The position numbers and the translations under genes were made by a program. From JAGQPD01 sp020426865 (GTDB lineage Bacteria > Planctomycetota > Planctomycetia > Pirellulales > Pirellulaceae), in NCBI GenBank assembly GCA_041399065.1, contig JAWKTN010000002.1, forward strand, positions 248,001 to 312,000: 64,000 nt of DNA. Reading direction: 5' to 3'. Under the pieces are notes generated by a model. It did no database searches. It was given only the letters and a program-made list of their open reading frames with translations, and was not told the origin of the DNA. How positions within the stretch are numbered: the first letter of the stretch is position 1; each line of letters begins with the position of its first letter. This document shows, piece by piece, positions 34,313 through 43,492 of this stretch.

Positions 34313-35357
34313 TGGCAATGTCACTCGCCCTAATCGTCGACAACGCCCGATACGCCACCATGTCGATGCTCTCGTTGATCAATCGTGCCGATCCATCGCC
34401 GAACACAAAATTGGCACCGCCCGCATGGTCGCTGTGAAAATTGGTGGTCGCACTCTTGCCACCTTCAAGGCTGGAACGACAATCATTGTTAAAAAAAGAA
34501 ATCAGATCCATGAAAGTGTCGGTAACCGGATATTTGTTAATCGGCTCCGTTGTCGCTCCATAGATACTCGTCGCGACCAACCCCGCCGCGTAAAACGGGG
34601 TACTGTTCGGTTCGCCCAAAATCCAGGCCGCCCAGGCATGAGGAATCTCACCCGTTCCGTCCGGTTTGGCAACCGTGCAGCCACTTAAATGACATACTTC
34701 CCACCGCGGGTCGCCACTCGATTCCCCCATCGCGATCGAATGACTGCTGCCGTCCTTCATCTCCTTGAAAGATGCGCCATATTGGATATCAAACATCCCC
34801 CGATGCGCGTCCGGCATGTTCCCCTTGTCAATCTCTGTACGACTGACGAATTCCACACACCACCCGTCACTCGACCCGCGACAAAACGCATAGTCGGTCG
34901 TCCCATACAATGCGTTGTCGACCACTGTCGCCAGCAACGAATGCATCAGCGGGTTCGGTTGCCCTGACGAGGGGCAGTCGAAAATCGCGATCGGCGTCGC
35001 CGTCACATCGGCGCGCTGATCCTCCCACGCCTGTGTCTCGTCATACAGATTCAACAGCGACGCCTCTTCCAGATAGGGCAACAACCGCGAATAGCCAGAC
35101 GCGTAGATGTCGGTCCCTTTGGCAACTCCTCCCGCCGGAAATCGATCGTGGGCCGAATGATAATTATGTAACCCAATCCCCAACTGCCGCATGTTGTTCA
35201 AACACTGCGTCCGCCGCGCAGCCTCCCGCGCTGCATTGACCGCCGGCAACAAGATCGCCACCAACAACCCAATAATCGCAATCACCACCAACAGCTCGAC
35301 CAGCGTAAACGCCCGCCGCGACGACCTTTCCCACCACGCAAACGCCGAACAAGCCAT
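34305..35357 (-). CDS. DUF1559 pseudopilin-like protein
   Basis: 350 residues from the ATG at 35357 (GGGAG ten bases upstream). The N-terminus carries the prepilin/type II secretion methylation motif RRAFTLVELLVVIAIIGLLV followed by ILLPAVNAAREAARRTQC, the hallmark of this family. The C-terminus has the H-X9-DG pattern (FHSDHAGGANFVFGDGS). These proteins are abundant in planctomycetes; pilus- or secretion-related roles are assumed. The next gene downstream is the lipoprotein. Confidence 0.92.
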   Translation of the reverse strand: MACSAFAWWERSSRRAFTLVELLVVIAIIGLLVAILLPAVNAAREAARRTQCLNNMRQLGIGLHNYHSAHDRFPAGGVAKGTDIYASGYSRLLPYLEEASLLNLYDETQAWEDQRADVTATPIAIFDCPSSGQPNPLMHSLLATVVDNALYGTTDYAFCRGSSDGWCVEFVSRTEIDKGNMPDAHRGMFDIQYGASFKEMKDGSSHSIAMGESSGDPRWEVCHLSGCTVAKPDGTGEIPHAWAAWILGEPNSTPFYAAGLVATSIYGATTEPINKYPVTDTFMDLISFFNNDCRSSLEGGKSATTNFHSDHAGGANFVFGDGSARLINESIDMVAYRALSTIRASDIANE

Positions 35358-35883
35358 CAATGCCCGCTCCCCATGCTTCCAACTGTCCCGTTTTCCAACC
35401 CTGCCGTCCACCAGCTTGCTCACTTCCCCATCCACCAATCCACCCGGGCTTCACCCCGCACCCTACGCTACTATCTGATCCTATTGTCGCGTGACCATTT
35501 TAGCAAGCAATCGCGATGCCGACCCCACTCAATCGCTACCGCCACCACAGTTGCCCACCCGGCCCCTGGACCGTCAACAACCGCCGTCCGCGATGTCGCC
35601 AGGCATACCGACAAACTAAATATATAGATACTCTACATATCCGTCCCGATCCCCCCTTGCCGGCGGAACCTTTGCGCATAACCTGGGTTTAACAAAGGAT
35701 GCCGCGTGGCACGCAGGCTCGGGTTCTCCGAGTCGAGCCGGTGTCCGCGAACGAGCGGCAGCCGTTGCCCGCCACCGGCAAGTCAACACATAGCTTTTCT
35801 CAATGCAGCCTCGACTTGAAGCGGTCGAGCTACGTGGCGAGCATGCCAAAGTTAATTCGATTCTCAATCTGCGAGACCTTACG
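35358..35883. other. Intergenic region with dispersed element, copy 2 (35796-35834)
   Basis: 526 bp between divergent genes. The left part is AT-rich around TATATAGATACTCTACATAT (35627 region), a plausible promoter area. At 35796-35834 lies a second copy of the CTCAATG...GAGCTACG element seen at 33905-33943. An open frame from 35803 runs into the next gene but its first codons cross this element, so it is not used as the start. Confidence 0.55.
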
Positions 35884-37908
35884 ATGACGCGAACCCTCAT
35901 TGCCCGTGCCGGATTACTCTTGATCCTCGGCCTCTGTCTCGTCCATCTGCTGGTCCACCCAATACACGCCCAGCGAGGTGGCGGCTTTGGCGGTCGTGGT
36001 GGACAGGATTTTGGCGGCCCTGGCCGAAAACTGTCGCCCAGTGAGTTGGAATTTCGCGATGGCGTGGCGACAATCCCCGATCATGCAACGTTCCAACAGT
36101 TATCCTACAAAGGCCCCGACGTAATGATTGACACGTTTCTGGCAGGCCTGGAATTCGTCAAGTTTACGCTCGATGGAGCTCGCAGCGAAAACCCCGATCT
36201 CTATTTCATCAACACCGTCAACCATCGCGGCCATCCGCAGTTCGGCCGCGCCGTTGGACTTGGCCGCGGTGGCCAAGATCAAATGAAAGGTGTCCTGGTC
36301 TATCGCCCACGACTCTTGTCACCCAGCGGAAATCCCGGACTCTACACGTTCGAATTCGAACCGAATGACCAGTACCCCTTCGATATGGTCAAGTTCGCCC
36401 GCGACCAGCTCGTCGCCAAGATGCCGATCCTCAAGGGCAATATCGCGTACTACCCACGCTCCCGAGCCATGAATAGCTACCAGCGGGATAAGCTGCTGTA
36501 CGACAATTCCGACCTTCCCGTCTATCTTGATGAAGACCTACTCCTGTCAGACGTTGCCTACTTGCCCATGAACAATGCCGAATCGTTCGGTCGGCTCCGC
36601 ATTCTCAACGACGACCTGCACCCATCGGCTCGCGATATCGTCCTCTGTAAATCGCTCCCCAACGAACTCCCTCGTGTCGCGGGCATGATTACCGCCGTTC
36701 GACAAACGCCACTGTCGCATGTCAACTTGCGAGCAGTCCAGGATAGCGTCCCCAATGCCTTTATCAAGAACGCCGGTCAACTACCGCAGATTAGCAAGTT
36801 GATCGACAAATACGTCTATTACAAGGTGACCGCCGACGGTTTTGAATTGCGCGAGGCCAAAACGGAAGAGGTCGAGAAGCACTTTGAGAATCTTCGACCA
36901 CTCCAACCGCAAGTGCCCGCCCGCGATCTGTCGAATACGAAGATTCGTAAATTGACGCAACTCGGTTTCGACGACGCCAAGAGCATCGGTACCAAAGCTG
37001 CCAATATCGCCACGATGCACGCATTCGAGTTTCCAGCCGGTACGCTTCCCGACGGCTACGCCGTGCCATTCTATTTCTACGATGAGTTCATGAAACACAA
37101 TGGACTTTACGACGTTGTCAAAAAACTCCTCAACGATCAACATTTTCACAACGACCGCGAAGTCCAGACCGCGAAGCTCGCCGAACTCCGCCAGCTGATC
37201 ACCAACGCCGCCGTCCCCGACTGGATGCTGCAGTCCTTTGACGAAGTCCAACGTGCATTTCCCGCCGGCACAAACATCCGTTGCCGTTCCAGCACCAACA
37301 ACGAAGACCTGCCCGGCTTTAGTGGCGCTGGGCTCTACGATTCCTTCACGCATCGCCCCGAAAACGGGAATCTCGCCACCACCGTCAAGCGGGTCTATGC
37401 GAGCCTGTGGAACGATCGCGCGTTTGAAGAACGCCAATTCTATCGCATTGACCACCAGGCAACCGCAATGGGCGTCTTGCTACATCCAAACTACAAAGGC
37501 GAACTCGCCAACGGCGTCGCCGTGACGGACGACATTTTGTACGACACGCACGGCAACTATTACGTGAATACCCAAATCGGAGAAGACTTGGTCACCAATC
37601 CAGAAGAAGAATCGACTCCCGAAGAAATCCTCCTCGGCTGGTACAAGCAAGACGGCATTCAAGTCATGCAACGTTCCAACCGCGCCGAGGACGGCAAGCT
37701 CTTGCTGAGCGACTCGCAACTCGATGAACTTCGCGATCGACTCGCCCGCATCCACAGCCGCTTCCGCAAACTTTACGGCCATTCCAAAAGCGATCGTTTT
37801 GCGATGGAAATCGAATTCAAAATCACCGCCGACGGCAATTTGGCCGTCAAACAAGCTCGGCCATGGGTCTTTACGGGTAGCGCAAGTGCAACCGCGGACC
37901 GACGATAA
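35884..37908 (+). CDS. Exported PPDK/PEP-synthase-like protein
   Basis: 674 residues from the ATG at 35884. A signal peptide (AGLLLILGLCLVHLLVHPIHA) and a Gly-rich linker precede the folded part. Residues about 240-290 carry a PEP-utilising mobile-domain motif, RQTPLSHVNLRA, with the phosphorylatable His position. Residues about 340-660 match the ATP-grasp domain of pyruvate phosphate dikinase/PEP synthase (IGTKAANIATM, then RCRSSTNNEDLPGFSGAGLY). The order is reversed relative to PpsA, where ATP-grasp comes first, and no PEP/pyruvate barrel is present. An ATP-dependent domain outside the cytoplasm would be odd; either it has lost catalysis or the signal is an anchor. Confidence 0.75.
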   Translation: MTRTLIARAGLLLILGLCLVHLLVHPIHAQRGGGFGGRGGQDFGGPGRKLSPSELEFRDGVATIPDHATFQQLSYKGPDVMIDTFLAGLEFVKFTLDGARSENPDLYFINTVNHRGHPQFGRAVGLGRGGQDQMKGVLVYRPRLLSPSGNPGLYTFEFEPNDQYPFDMVKFARDQLVAKMPILKGNIAYYPRSRAMNSYQRDKLLYDNSDLPVYLDEDLLLSDVAYLPMNNAESFGRLRILNDDLHPSARDIVLCKSLPNELPRVAGMITAVRQTPLSHVNLRAVQDSVPNAFIKNAGQLPQISKLIDKYVYYKVTADGFELREAKTEEVEKHFENLRPLQPQVPARDLSNTKIRKLTQLGFDDAKSIGTKAANIATMHAFEFPAGTLPDGYAVPFYFYDEFMKHNGLYDVVKKLLNDQHFHNDREVQTAKLAELRQLITNAAVPDWMLQSFDEVQRAFPAGTNIRCRSSTNNEDLPGFSGAGLYDSFTHRPENGNLATTVKRVYASLWNDRAFEERQFYRIDHQATAMGVLLHPNYKGELANGVAVTDDILYDTHGNYYVNTQIGEDLVTNPEEESTPEEILLGWYKQDGIQVMQRSNRAEDGKLLLSDSQLDELRDRLARIHSRFRKLYGHSKSDRFAMEIEFKITADGNLAVKQARPWVFTGSASATADRR

Positions 37909-38044
37909 TGGACCGCCGACAATAATGTCGGGAACGAAGCTGTTTGAGACAATCGCTAATATGCCAATCGGCACCGAAACACAGGTCACACAAACGCTGA
38001 TGTCGGCGGTAATCTCACCGGTGTCGTTTGGCTCGAGTCAAAAA

Positions 38045-38590
38045 CGACCGCGTGAGGAATAAGACTACCGCAGAGGCCCCAGAGAGCGCAGAGATTATTT
38101 TTTAGACGACATCCTGTCAGTACTAACAACCCTCCCCTGCGCTCTCTGCGCACGCTGCGGTTCACACGACCGCATGACGGACAAGACTACCGCAGAGGCC
38201 CCAGAGAGCGCAGAGATTGTTTTTTAGACGCCATCCTGTCAGTACCAACAACCCTCCTCTGCGCTCTCTGCGCACTCTGCGGTTCACGCGACCGCATTGA
38301 CGGACAAGACTACCGCAGAGGTACCGGAGAGCGCAGAGATTGTTTTTTGGACGACATCCTGTCAGTACCAACAACCCTCCTCTGCGCTCTCTGCGGTTCA
38401 CACGACCGCATGAGGAACGCGACTACCGCAGAGGGCCCAGAGAGCGCAGAGATTATTTGTTAGACGCCATCCTGTCAGTACCAACAACCCTCCCCTGCGC
38501 TCTCTGCGCACTCTGCGGTTCACACGACCGCATGAGGAACGCGACTACCGCAGTGGCCCAGAGAGCGCAGAGATTGTTTTTGGACGACAT
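38045..38590. repeat. Array of about 122-bp hairpin-forming tandem repeats (4.5 copies)
   Basis: Units start at 38045, 38167, 38289, 38403 and 38525 (the last is partial); spacing is 122, 122, 114 and 122 bp. Each has a left arm ACCGCAGAGGCCCCAGAGAG followed by CGCAGAG, a spacer of about 45 bases, and a right arm CTCTGCGCTCTCTGCGCACT followed by CTGCGGT. The arms are nearly perfect inverted repeats of about 27 bases. The whole 847-bp gap 37909-38755 contains no gene; the rest of it is featureless. Small open frames over the array are artefacts of the repeat. Confidence 0.95.
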
Positions 38591-38755
38591 CATGGCGAAT
38601 ACAATGCCCCTCCTCTGCGGTGTCCCCCGACCGATCCGCGCTATTGCTATCACTGAAAGCTTCCTGCGACACGTTACTGCGACTGCCGCAATTCCAACAA
38701 GTTCTCCTTATCCCCACCTTTGTCGGTCCCGATAGTAAGGAATAGGCAAGTTACA

Positions 38756-39616
38756 ATGCCCCTTACGTCAGCCCAAAACTCCTACGGATGGGAGCCAGCC
38801 AATATGACCATGTTTGCGGCTCAAACGCCAAACGTGCTAGCAATCTTTGGACATCCAGGACATGAACTGTTCTTGTTTCAGTGGTTTACGCAAACCCGCT
38901 GTCAGTTCAATTGCTTCACCGATGGTTCCGGCGGGACAATGGCGGACCGGACAGCCTATTCACGCAACGTGATCGACCTGGTCAATGGGACTTACGGCCC
39001 AGTCTTCGGACTGGCGAGCGACAAACAGCTTTACCAGGACATACTCAACGGCAACGCAAATCGCGTCACAGCCTGGACCGAACGCTTGATCGAAACCGCC
39101 CTGCAGTTGAAACCCGAAACGATCGTGACCGACCCATTCGAGTATTTCAATCCTGTCCACGACTTGGCCAATTCGGTAACTGATATTGTGATCGCGGCAT
39201 TGTCGCAACGTGGTATCCATTGCCGCAAACTGGTCTACCCCAACGAATACCCTCGGCAATTCGACGCCGCCGCGGCGCGGATCACAATTTCGCTCGACGC
39301 TCAGCAAATCGCGGCCAAACAGATCGTGGTTGAGGGCTACGAACCGTTGCGTCATGAACTGGCACGCCTCACCCAGCAGCAAAAACTTGACGCTCTGCGG
39401 TGTGAAACCTTGTTCGACGACCCAGTTCGACTGCACGCCATTCCTGCCGCGGCCGACACGCCCTTCGAGCGCGTCCATTACGAAGATTACGGCCGCCAGA
39501 TGATCGCAAACGGATTGTACAGCAGGCTATTAACGCTCGACGGTCACTATCGAGCGTTTGTAGCCAGTGTCATTGACCGATCCCTGAGTATCGAGTTATG
39601 CGAATCGCGATCGTAA
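38756..39616 (+). CDS. Divergent PIG-L/LmbE-like protein
   Basis: 286 residues from the ATG at 38756; starts at 38720 (TTG) and 38804 are possible. After a hydrophobic strand comes AIFGHPGHE (motif at residues 32-37) in the place where PIG-L deacetylases have AHPDDE, and later FNPVHDLAN (132-136), comparable to their HPDH. The second acidic residue of the zinc site is replaced by His/Gly, so deacetylation may be lost or altered. It overlaps the glycosyltransferase by 19 bases, which suggests joint work on a sugar. Confidence 0.6.
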   Translation: MPLTSAQNSYGWEPANMTMFAAQTPNVLAIFGHPGHELFLFQWFTQTRCQFNCFTDGSGGTMADRTAYSRNVIDLVNGTYGPVFGLASDKQLYQDILNGNANRVTAWTERLIETALQLKPETIVTDPFEYFNPVHDLANSVTDIVIAALSQRGIHCRKLVYPNEYPRQFDAAAARITISLDAQQIAAKQIVVEGYEPLRHELARLTQQQKLDALRCETLFDDPVRLHAIPAAADTPFERVHYEDYGRQMIANGLYSRLLTLDGHYRAFVASVIDRSLSIELCESRS

Positions 39617-40563
39617 CCCAGCGTCTCCACAAGCGAACGGGAACCGAGATCGTCACTCGCGACATGTGCAAGTCGCTCCGCGATGCAGGTCACAGCGTAT
39701 GCGTATTGACGACATATGCTGGTCCGTTCGCAGCGGAAATTCGCGCATTAGGTCTCCCGGTGGTAACGGAACCACGGCAGATGCCATTCGCCCCTGATGT
39801 GGCGCACTTGAATCACTTGAATGACATCGACAACCTGTTCCGTACATTTCCGCGTTGTCGTGGTGTCTATCAGCATCACGCTCCCGCGGCCGGCGTACCG
39901 GCAGCGGTTCGGCATCCGAACATACGATATCGAGTTGGCATCTCGCCACTCGCTTGCCAACAGATCGAACGCGCGACGGGCGTTCCCAGCGACGGAATTC
40001 TGGGAAACTATGTCGACCTCAGCAGCATTCCCCAAGTGACCGCGCGTCCAGAACGTCCTCGCCGTTGGCTCGTTGTCTGTCACAAGAAGCATGCGTGGAC
40101 CCACTACGCAAAGATTGCCTGGCTGGGGTTTTGCCATGGTGCCCATTGTGCGGCGGTTGGTCCTCGGATCTTCCGTCGCATCCGCAGCATCCCCGCCGAA
40201 GCAGCTCGGTTCGACCTGGTCTTTGCATCCGCCCGTTGTGCCCTCGAGTCGGCGGCAGCTGGGGCGGGCGTCATTGTCACCGACTATCGCGGAGTCGCAG
40301 GCTTCGTAACGCCAGACAACGTCCTACATGCATGGCATCACAATTTCGGCGGGGAAATGCTCACCTCCCCGGCCCATTTCGACGCGCTGGAACAGGCTAT
40401 CCTCTGCTACGATTCCCAACATGCTTATGATGCCGCGATGACCGTGCAAAGGCTCGCCAACCTCAGTCAAGGTCTCGCACGATGGGAAGCGATCTATCGC
40501 GATATCGCCGCGAACCAGTCACCTCCAAATAGCGATCACTTCCACGACCGTCGGGCTGCCTAA
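39598..40563 (+). CDS. GT4-like glycosyltransferase
   Basis: 321 residues. The N-terminal lobe (RIAIVTQRLHKRTGTEIVTRDMCKSL) and the C-terminal nucleotide-sugar lobe (RARCALESAAAGAGVIVTDYRGVAGFV-like segment, with the ES...AAG..V pattern) fit GT-B family 4. It is coupled to the PIG-L-like gene by a 19-base overlap. Its last 101 bases overlap, in convergent orientation, the reading frame of the PEP-CTERM-like gene. Acceptor unknown. Confidence 0.75.
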   Translation: MRIAIVTQRLHKRTGTEIVTRDMCKSLRDAGHSVCVLTTYAGPFAAEIRALGLPVVTEPRQMPFAPDVAHLNHLNDIDNLFRTFPRCRGVYQHHAPAAGVPAAVRHPNIRYRVGISPLACQQIERATGVPSDGILGNYVDLSSIPQVTARPERPRRWLVVCHKKHAWTHYAKIAWLGFCHGAHCAAVGPRIFRRIRSIPAEAARFDLVFASARCALESAAAGAGVIVTDYRGVAGFVTPDNVLHAWHHNFGGEMLTSPAHFDALEQAILCYDSQHAYDAAMTVQRLANLSQGLARWEAIYRDIAANQSPPNSDHFHDRRAA

Positions 40564-41614
40564 CGATAGCTGAGCGTCGTCGCACGAGTGTCACAACCAA
40601 CAGCCAACACGGTGCGTGAATTACCTCTGGCACTGCATTCTGGATTGCTGCCGGCGTCGGACGCCCGGCATTCCAAATGTCATAGTCGCGCACGTCGACG
40701 ACACCGTCGGCATTGAAATCACCGCGACACCACTCGGCCACGCTCGAGAATTTGCTCGAATTCCAGGCGGCGAAGTCGATGTCGTCAACCATTCCATCCA
40801 GATTCGCGTCACCCAATGAGATTGGCTCACCGCCTGTCAATTCCGGGAAAGCCAATCCAGCCTGACGCAGCCACGCATCGCGATCGTCAAGATTCAACAT
40901 ACCGTCACGGTTCATATCGAAACTCGAATCAGATTCGCCCGCTGCAATCGCTCCTATCAACGCATCGATATCCTCGCAGCCGAGCATACCATTGTCGTCA
41001 AAGTCTCCCCATACCGATGCGGCAAACGTGAGCGTTACTTCTGCCGAGTTGTACTGCGGCAGCGGTTCGCCCGTCACGTCGTCGCCGATGTAGACCCGAT
41101 AGGCCGCCGACAATTCGCGCTGCAACGGATTCTCGATCGCATAGACGTTATGCGTCATCGATAGACTCCAGCGCCACCGCGTACCACTGCCCCCTGTCCC
41201 AAAAATCGGGTCGTACGCCGGCGTCGCGGGAGGTCGCTGGTAAATTTCCAACCCATCGGAACTCGACAATTGCTCGATCCAAATCCACCCGTCCGCCGGC
41301 ATCGATAGGAATCCGCTCGAATTCCAACCATACTGAAAGTTGTAGGCCTTATCCGACAGCACACCCCACGGCTGTTGCGGGTCGAATTCGTAAGGCTCTT
41401 CAAGCGCGCGAAGCGCTGGAACTCCTACCGAAGTGTCGACGTGCACGCCAATGCTGGTGCCATCGAAGCTGATGTCGGCATGTTTCATCGGGGCCAACCC
41501 TTGCCCAATGGTGCCACCCCCCATCTGCGGAATCACGAACTCAGCCATGCCTGTCGACGCGATCGTGACTGTCATCATCATCGCGACACCAAATACACTC
41601 TGTTTTTTCACCAT
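40463..41614 (-). CDS. Exported dockerin-like protein with degenerate PEP-CTERM and C-terminal extension
   Basis: 383 residues from the ATG at 41614 (GAGGGGCGAA upstream). Signal peptide (SVFGVAMMMTVTIAST then MAE), a beta-rich domain related to the protein at 41807-42490 (LSMPADGWIWIEQ versus LPADSAIWIERTG), then EF-hand/dockerin repeats (DFDDNGMLGCEDIDALIGA, DMNRDGMLNLDDRDAW, DANLDGMVDDIDFAAW, DFNADGVVDVRDYDIW). The tail AVPEVIHAPCWLLVVTLVRR is a PEP-CTERM with Pro to Val at the second proline, and the frame continues about 30 residues past the usual end, into the glycosyltransferase gene. A lost stop codon is the simplest explanation. Confidence 0.75.
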   Translation of the reverse strand: MVKKQSVFGVAMMMTVTIASTGMAEFVIPQMGGGTIGQGLAPMKHADISFDGTSIGVHVDTSVGVPALRALEEPYEFDPQQPWGVLSDKAYNFQYGWNSSGFLSMPADGWIWIEQLSSSDGLEIYQRPPATPAYDPIFGTGGSGTRWRWSLSMTHNVYAIENPLQRELSAAYRVYIGDDVTGEPLPQYNSAEVTLTFAASVWGDFDDNGMLGCEDIDALIGAIAAGESDSSFDMNRDGMLNLDDRDAWLRQAGLAFPELTGGEPISLGDANLDGMVDDIDFAAWNSSKFSSVAEWCRGDFNADGVVDVRDYDIWNAGRPTPAAIQNAVPEVIHAPCWLLVVTLVRRRSAIVRQPDGRGSDRYLEVTGSRRYRDRSLPIVRDLD

Positions 41615-41705
41615 TTCGCCCCTCGCCTTGACTCCATACAAAGTCGCTATACAAAGTCTCCATATGCCGACTCAACCTCCCGAATCAACACGCCGGCAAC
41701 GACAA

Positions 41706-41753
41706 GGGGACCCCCGCTGCCGAATAGCTTAGCGGAGTTGGCAGCGAGGCCCC
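41706..41753. terminator. Hairpin between two PEP-CTERM-type genes
   Basis: GGGGACCCCCGCTGCC pairs with GGCAGCGAGGCCCC across a loop of about 18 bases. It lies in the 192-bp gap downstream of the gene at 41807-42490 on the minus strand. There is no U-run, so it could be a structural repeat rather than an intrinsic terminator. Confidence 0.3.
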
Positions 41754-41806
41754 TCATCACGCCTCTTGTTCTCGCAAGGAAGAACGACTCCAGTCGTCGC
41801 TGCGAT

Positions 41807-42490
41807 CTAAGTTGTCCGACGCCGCCCAAAAGCAATAGCTGTTACAGTTACGACAGCCAGCAGCGACATCATCGGTGGTTCGGGCACGACACGAAACTGA
41901 AACGTCGCATCCGCGCCGGTCATGCTGGTCAATGGATTACCCTGCAAATCGCCCACGTACACATGAAACGACATGGAGTAGTCTCCAGCGGAATCGGCGG
42001 TGAAATAATCGTGTTGCATCACGCCATCCCACTTCCAGCGAAATCCGTTTGACGTGTACAGTTCGTCCATCGTCCAGACCGCCATTCCTTCGGATCCGTT
42101 TCCCCCATCATACACGCGAAATGTCGAACCAGCGGGCTGAGTCGCACCGGTCCGCTCGATCCAAATCGCCGAATCGGCCGGCAGATTAAACGGACCGTCC
42201 GGCAACCACCCGTGCTGGGCATTGAAGTAGACATTTTCCAGTACATTGAACTTGTCGGGCGTATAGTCGACACCGAACCCGGAGGTCATCACGACAGGCG
42301 TCGGAGGCGGGTCCGAAACGTGAACCGCCAAAGCATTCCCGGCTTGCGAAACCAAGGCGTGCTTCATCCCATTGTGAGTGGCATCGCCATCACCGTTGGT
42401 GAGCGGTGGCATCGGCGGCGTAACGGCCGACGCGACGCTGACCCCAACAAACACATACAATCCACATAGATACACTTGCATATTTCTCAT
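41807..42490 (-). CDS. PEP-CTERM surface protein
   Basis: 227 residues from the ATG at 42490 (GAGGAAT about nine bases upstream); starts at 42505 and 42520 lack this. Signal peptide (MQVYLCGLYVFVGVSVASA), beta-rich body, and tail VPEPPMMSLLAVVTVTAIAF with a final Arg-Arg-Arg. The body shares NVYFNAQHGWLPDGPFNLPA and AIWIERTG with the neighbouring exported protein, so the pair arose by duplication. Probably exosortase-processed. Role unknown. Confidence 0.82.
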   Translation of the reverse strand: MRNMQVYLCGLYVFVGVSVASAVTPPMPPLTNGDGDATHNGMKHALVSQAGNALAVHVSDPPPTPVVMTSGFGVDYTPDKFNVLENVYFNAQHGWLPDGPFNLPADSAIWIERTGATQPAGSTFRVYDGGNGSEGMAVWTMDELYTSNGFRWKWDGVMQHDYFTADSAGDYSMSFHVYVGDLQGNPLTSMTGADATFQFRVVPEPPMMSLLAVVTVTAIAFGRRRTT

Positions 42491-42586
42491 GGGACAATTC
42501 CTCATTGTGTTCAAGATCAAATATGGTCAAAAAAAGCAAGCTTGAATTGCCCAGGCAGTCCAAGCTGCCGGATTACGAAGTTCGGA

Positions 42587-43282
42587 TCAATAGCTTCCAG
42601 CTTTGCCAGGATCCCAATGATCCATACGTTGTTCAAGGTTGAACGTCTGTTCGAATTCGAGTGCCGCCACATGGCCGTCCATCCATAGGTAATTGGCGTT
42701 GCTGGCATGACGCGTCATGGCAACCTCTGGTGTACCTCCGTAGTACCAGAAATGCGCCATAATATGGTCAGTCTGTGCGTCCGTCAGCAGTTCGCCCACC
42801 AGGATCGTCTTGGAAGTTGCCTTCACATGTTTTAACTTGGGGTACGTCGGCCCAGCGGCCAACCCCAATAGTTCACCGGTTTCGGCCGACTGCAGTTCGA
42901 ACCACACGTTCTTTCCGTAACTCCACAGCCTGGGGTCTTGCCGATCGTCGCTGGGACAATGGTAGGTCCCACGCAACAGATCGTCACCTAACTCTCCAGT
43001 CTCGGGACGAGAGGTCGGGTCCAGATGCGGTGCAATCGCATATCCCCACGGCAGATCACGATGTGCGAACGCCGAATGGGAACTGCGCGGAATCCGTCCG
43101 TTGTGCGAATCGATATAGACCACGAAAGCCACACCGATCTGCTTCAACTGATTGGCGCACTGCGTACGCCGAGCCGCCTCGCGCGATGCGTTGATAGCCG
43201 GCAACAGCAAGCCTACCAACAACGCAATGATCGCGATCACGACCAACAATTCCACTAGCGTGAAAGCACGATGCGCGCGCAT
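42587..43282 (-). CDS. DUF1559 pseudopilin-like protein, short form
   Basis: 231 residues from the ATG at 43282, which has GGGGGGAGGCG directly upstream; the longer frame to 43393 has no membrane or signal character. The leader HRAFTLVELLVVIAIIALLV and INASREAARRTQC are intact, and the C-terminus has NANYLWMDGHVAALEF. It sits in a same-strand run with the two PEP-CTERM-type genes, so may be co-expressed with them. Confidence 0.9.
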   Translation of the reverse strand: MRAHRAFTLVELLVVIAIIALLVGLLLPAINASREAARRTQCANQLKQIGVAFVVYIDSHNGRIPRSSHSAFAHRDLPWGYAIAPHLDPTSRPETGELGDDLLRGTYHCPSDDRQDPRLWSYGKNVWFELQSAETGELLGLAAGPTYPKLKHVKATSKTILVGELLTDAQTDHIMAHFWYYGGTPEVAMTRHASNANYLWMDGHVAALEFEQTFNLEQRMDHWDPGKAGSY

Positions 43283-43492
43283 CGCCTCCCCCCTTACTCG
43301 CCAAGGTGACGCTAACTCGTCAAGACCTGCATAGCATGTGATAGGGTGACCGCCGTTCGCTAGCGGCAACACATAACCGACGACCACGGTCACGCCGAAT
43401 CGAGTTCAATTCAACCGCGGCCGGTCGCGCGAAAACGGACACATGCGCGACAAGGCACCGTGCCATGACGCATCGAACTTGCGACACCCTGA

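Noticed and set aside
38045..38590. CRISPR or coding tandem repeats
   Set aside because: Units are 122 bp with no unique spacers; the short frames across them read different phases and look like translations of the hairpin arms.
38756..40563. Bacillithiol (BshA/BshB) pair
   Set aside because: The deacetylase motif is altered and the GT4 protein lacks clear BshA features; no BshC nearby.
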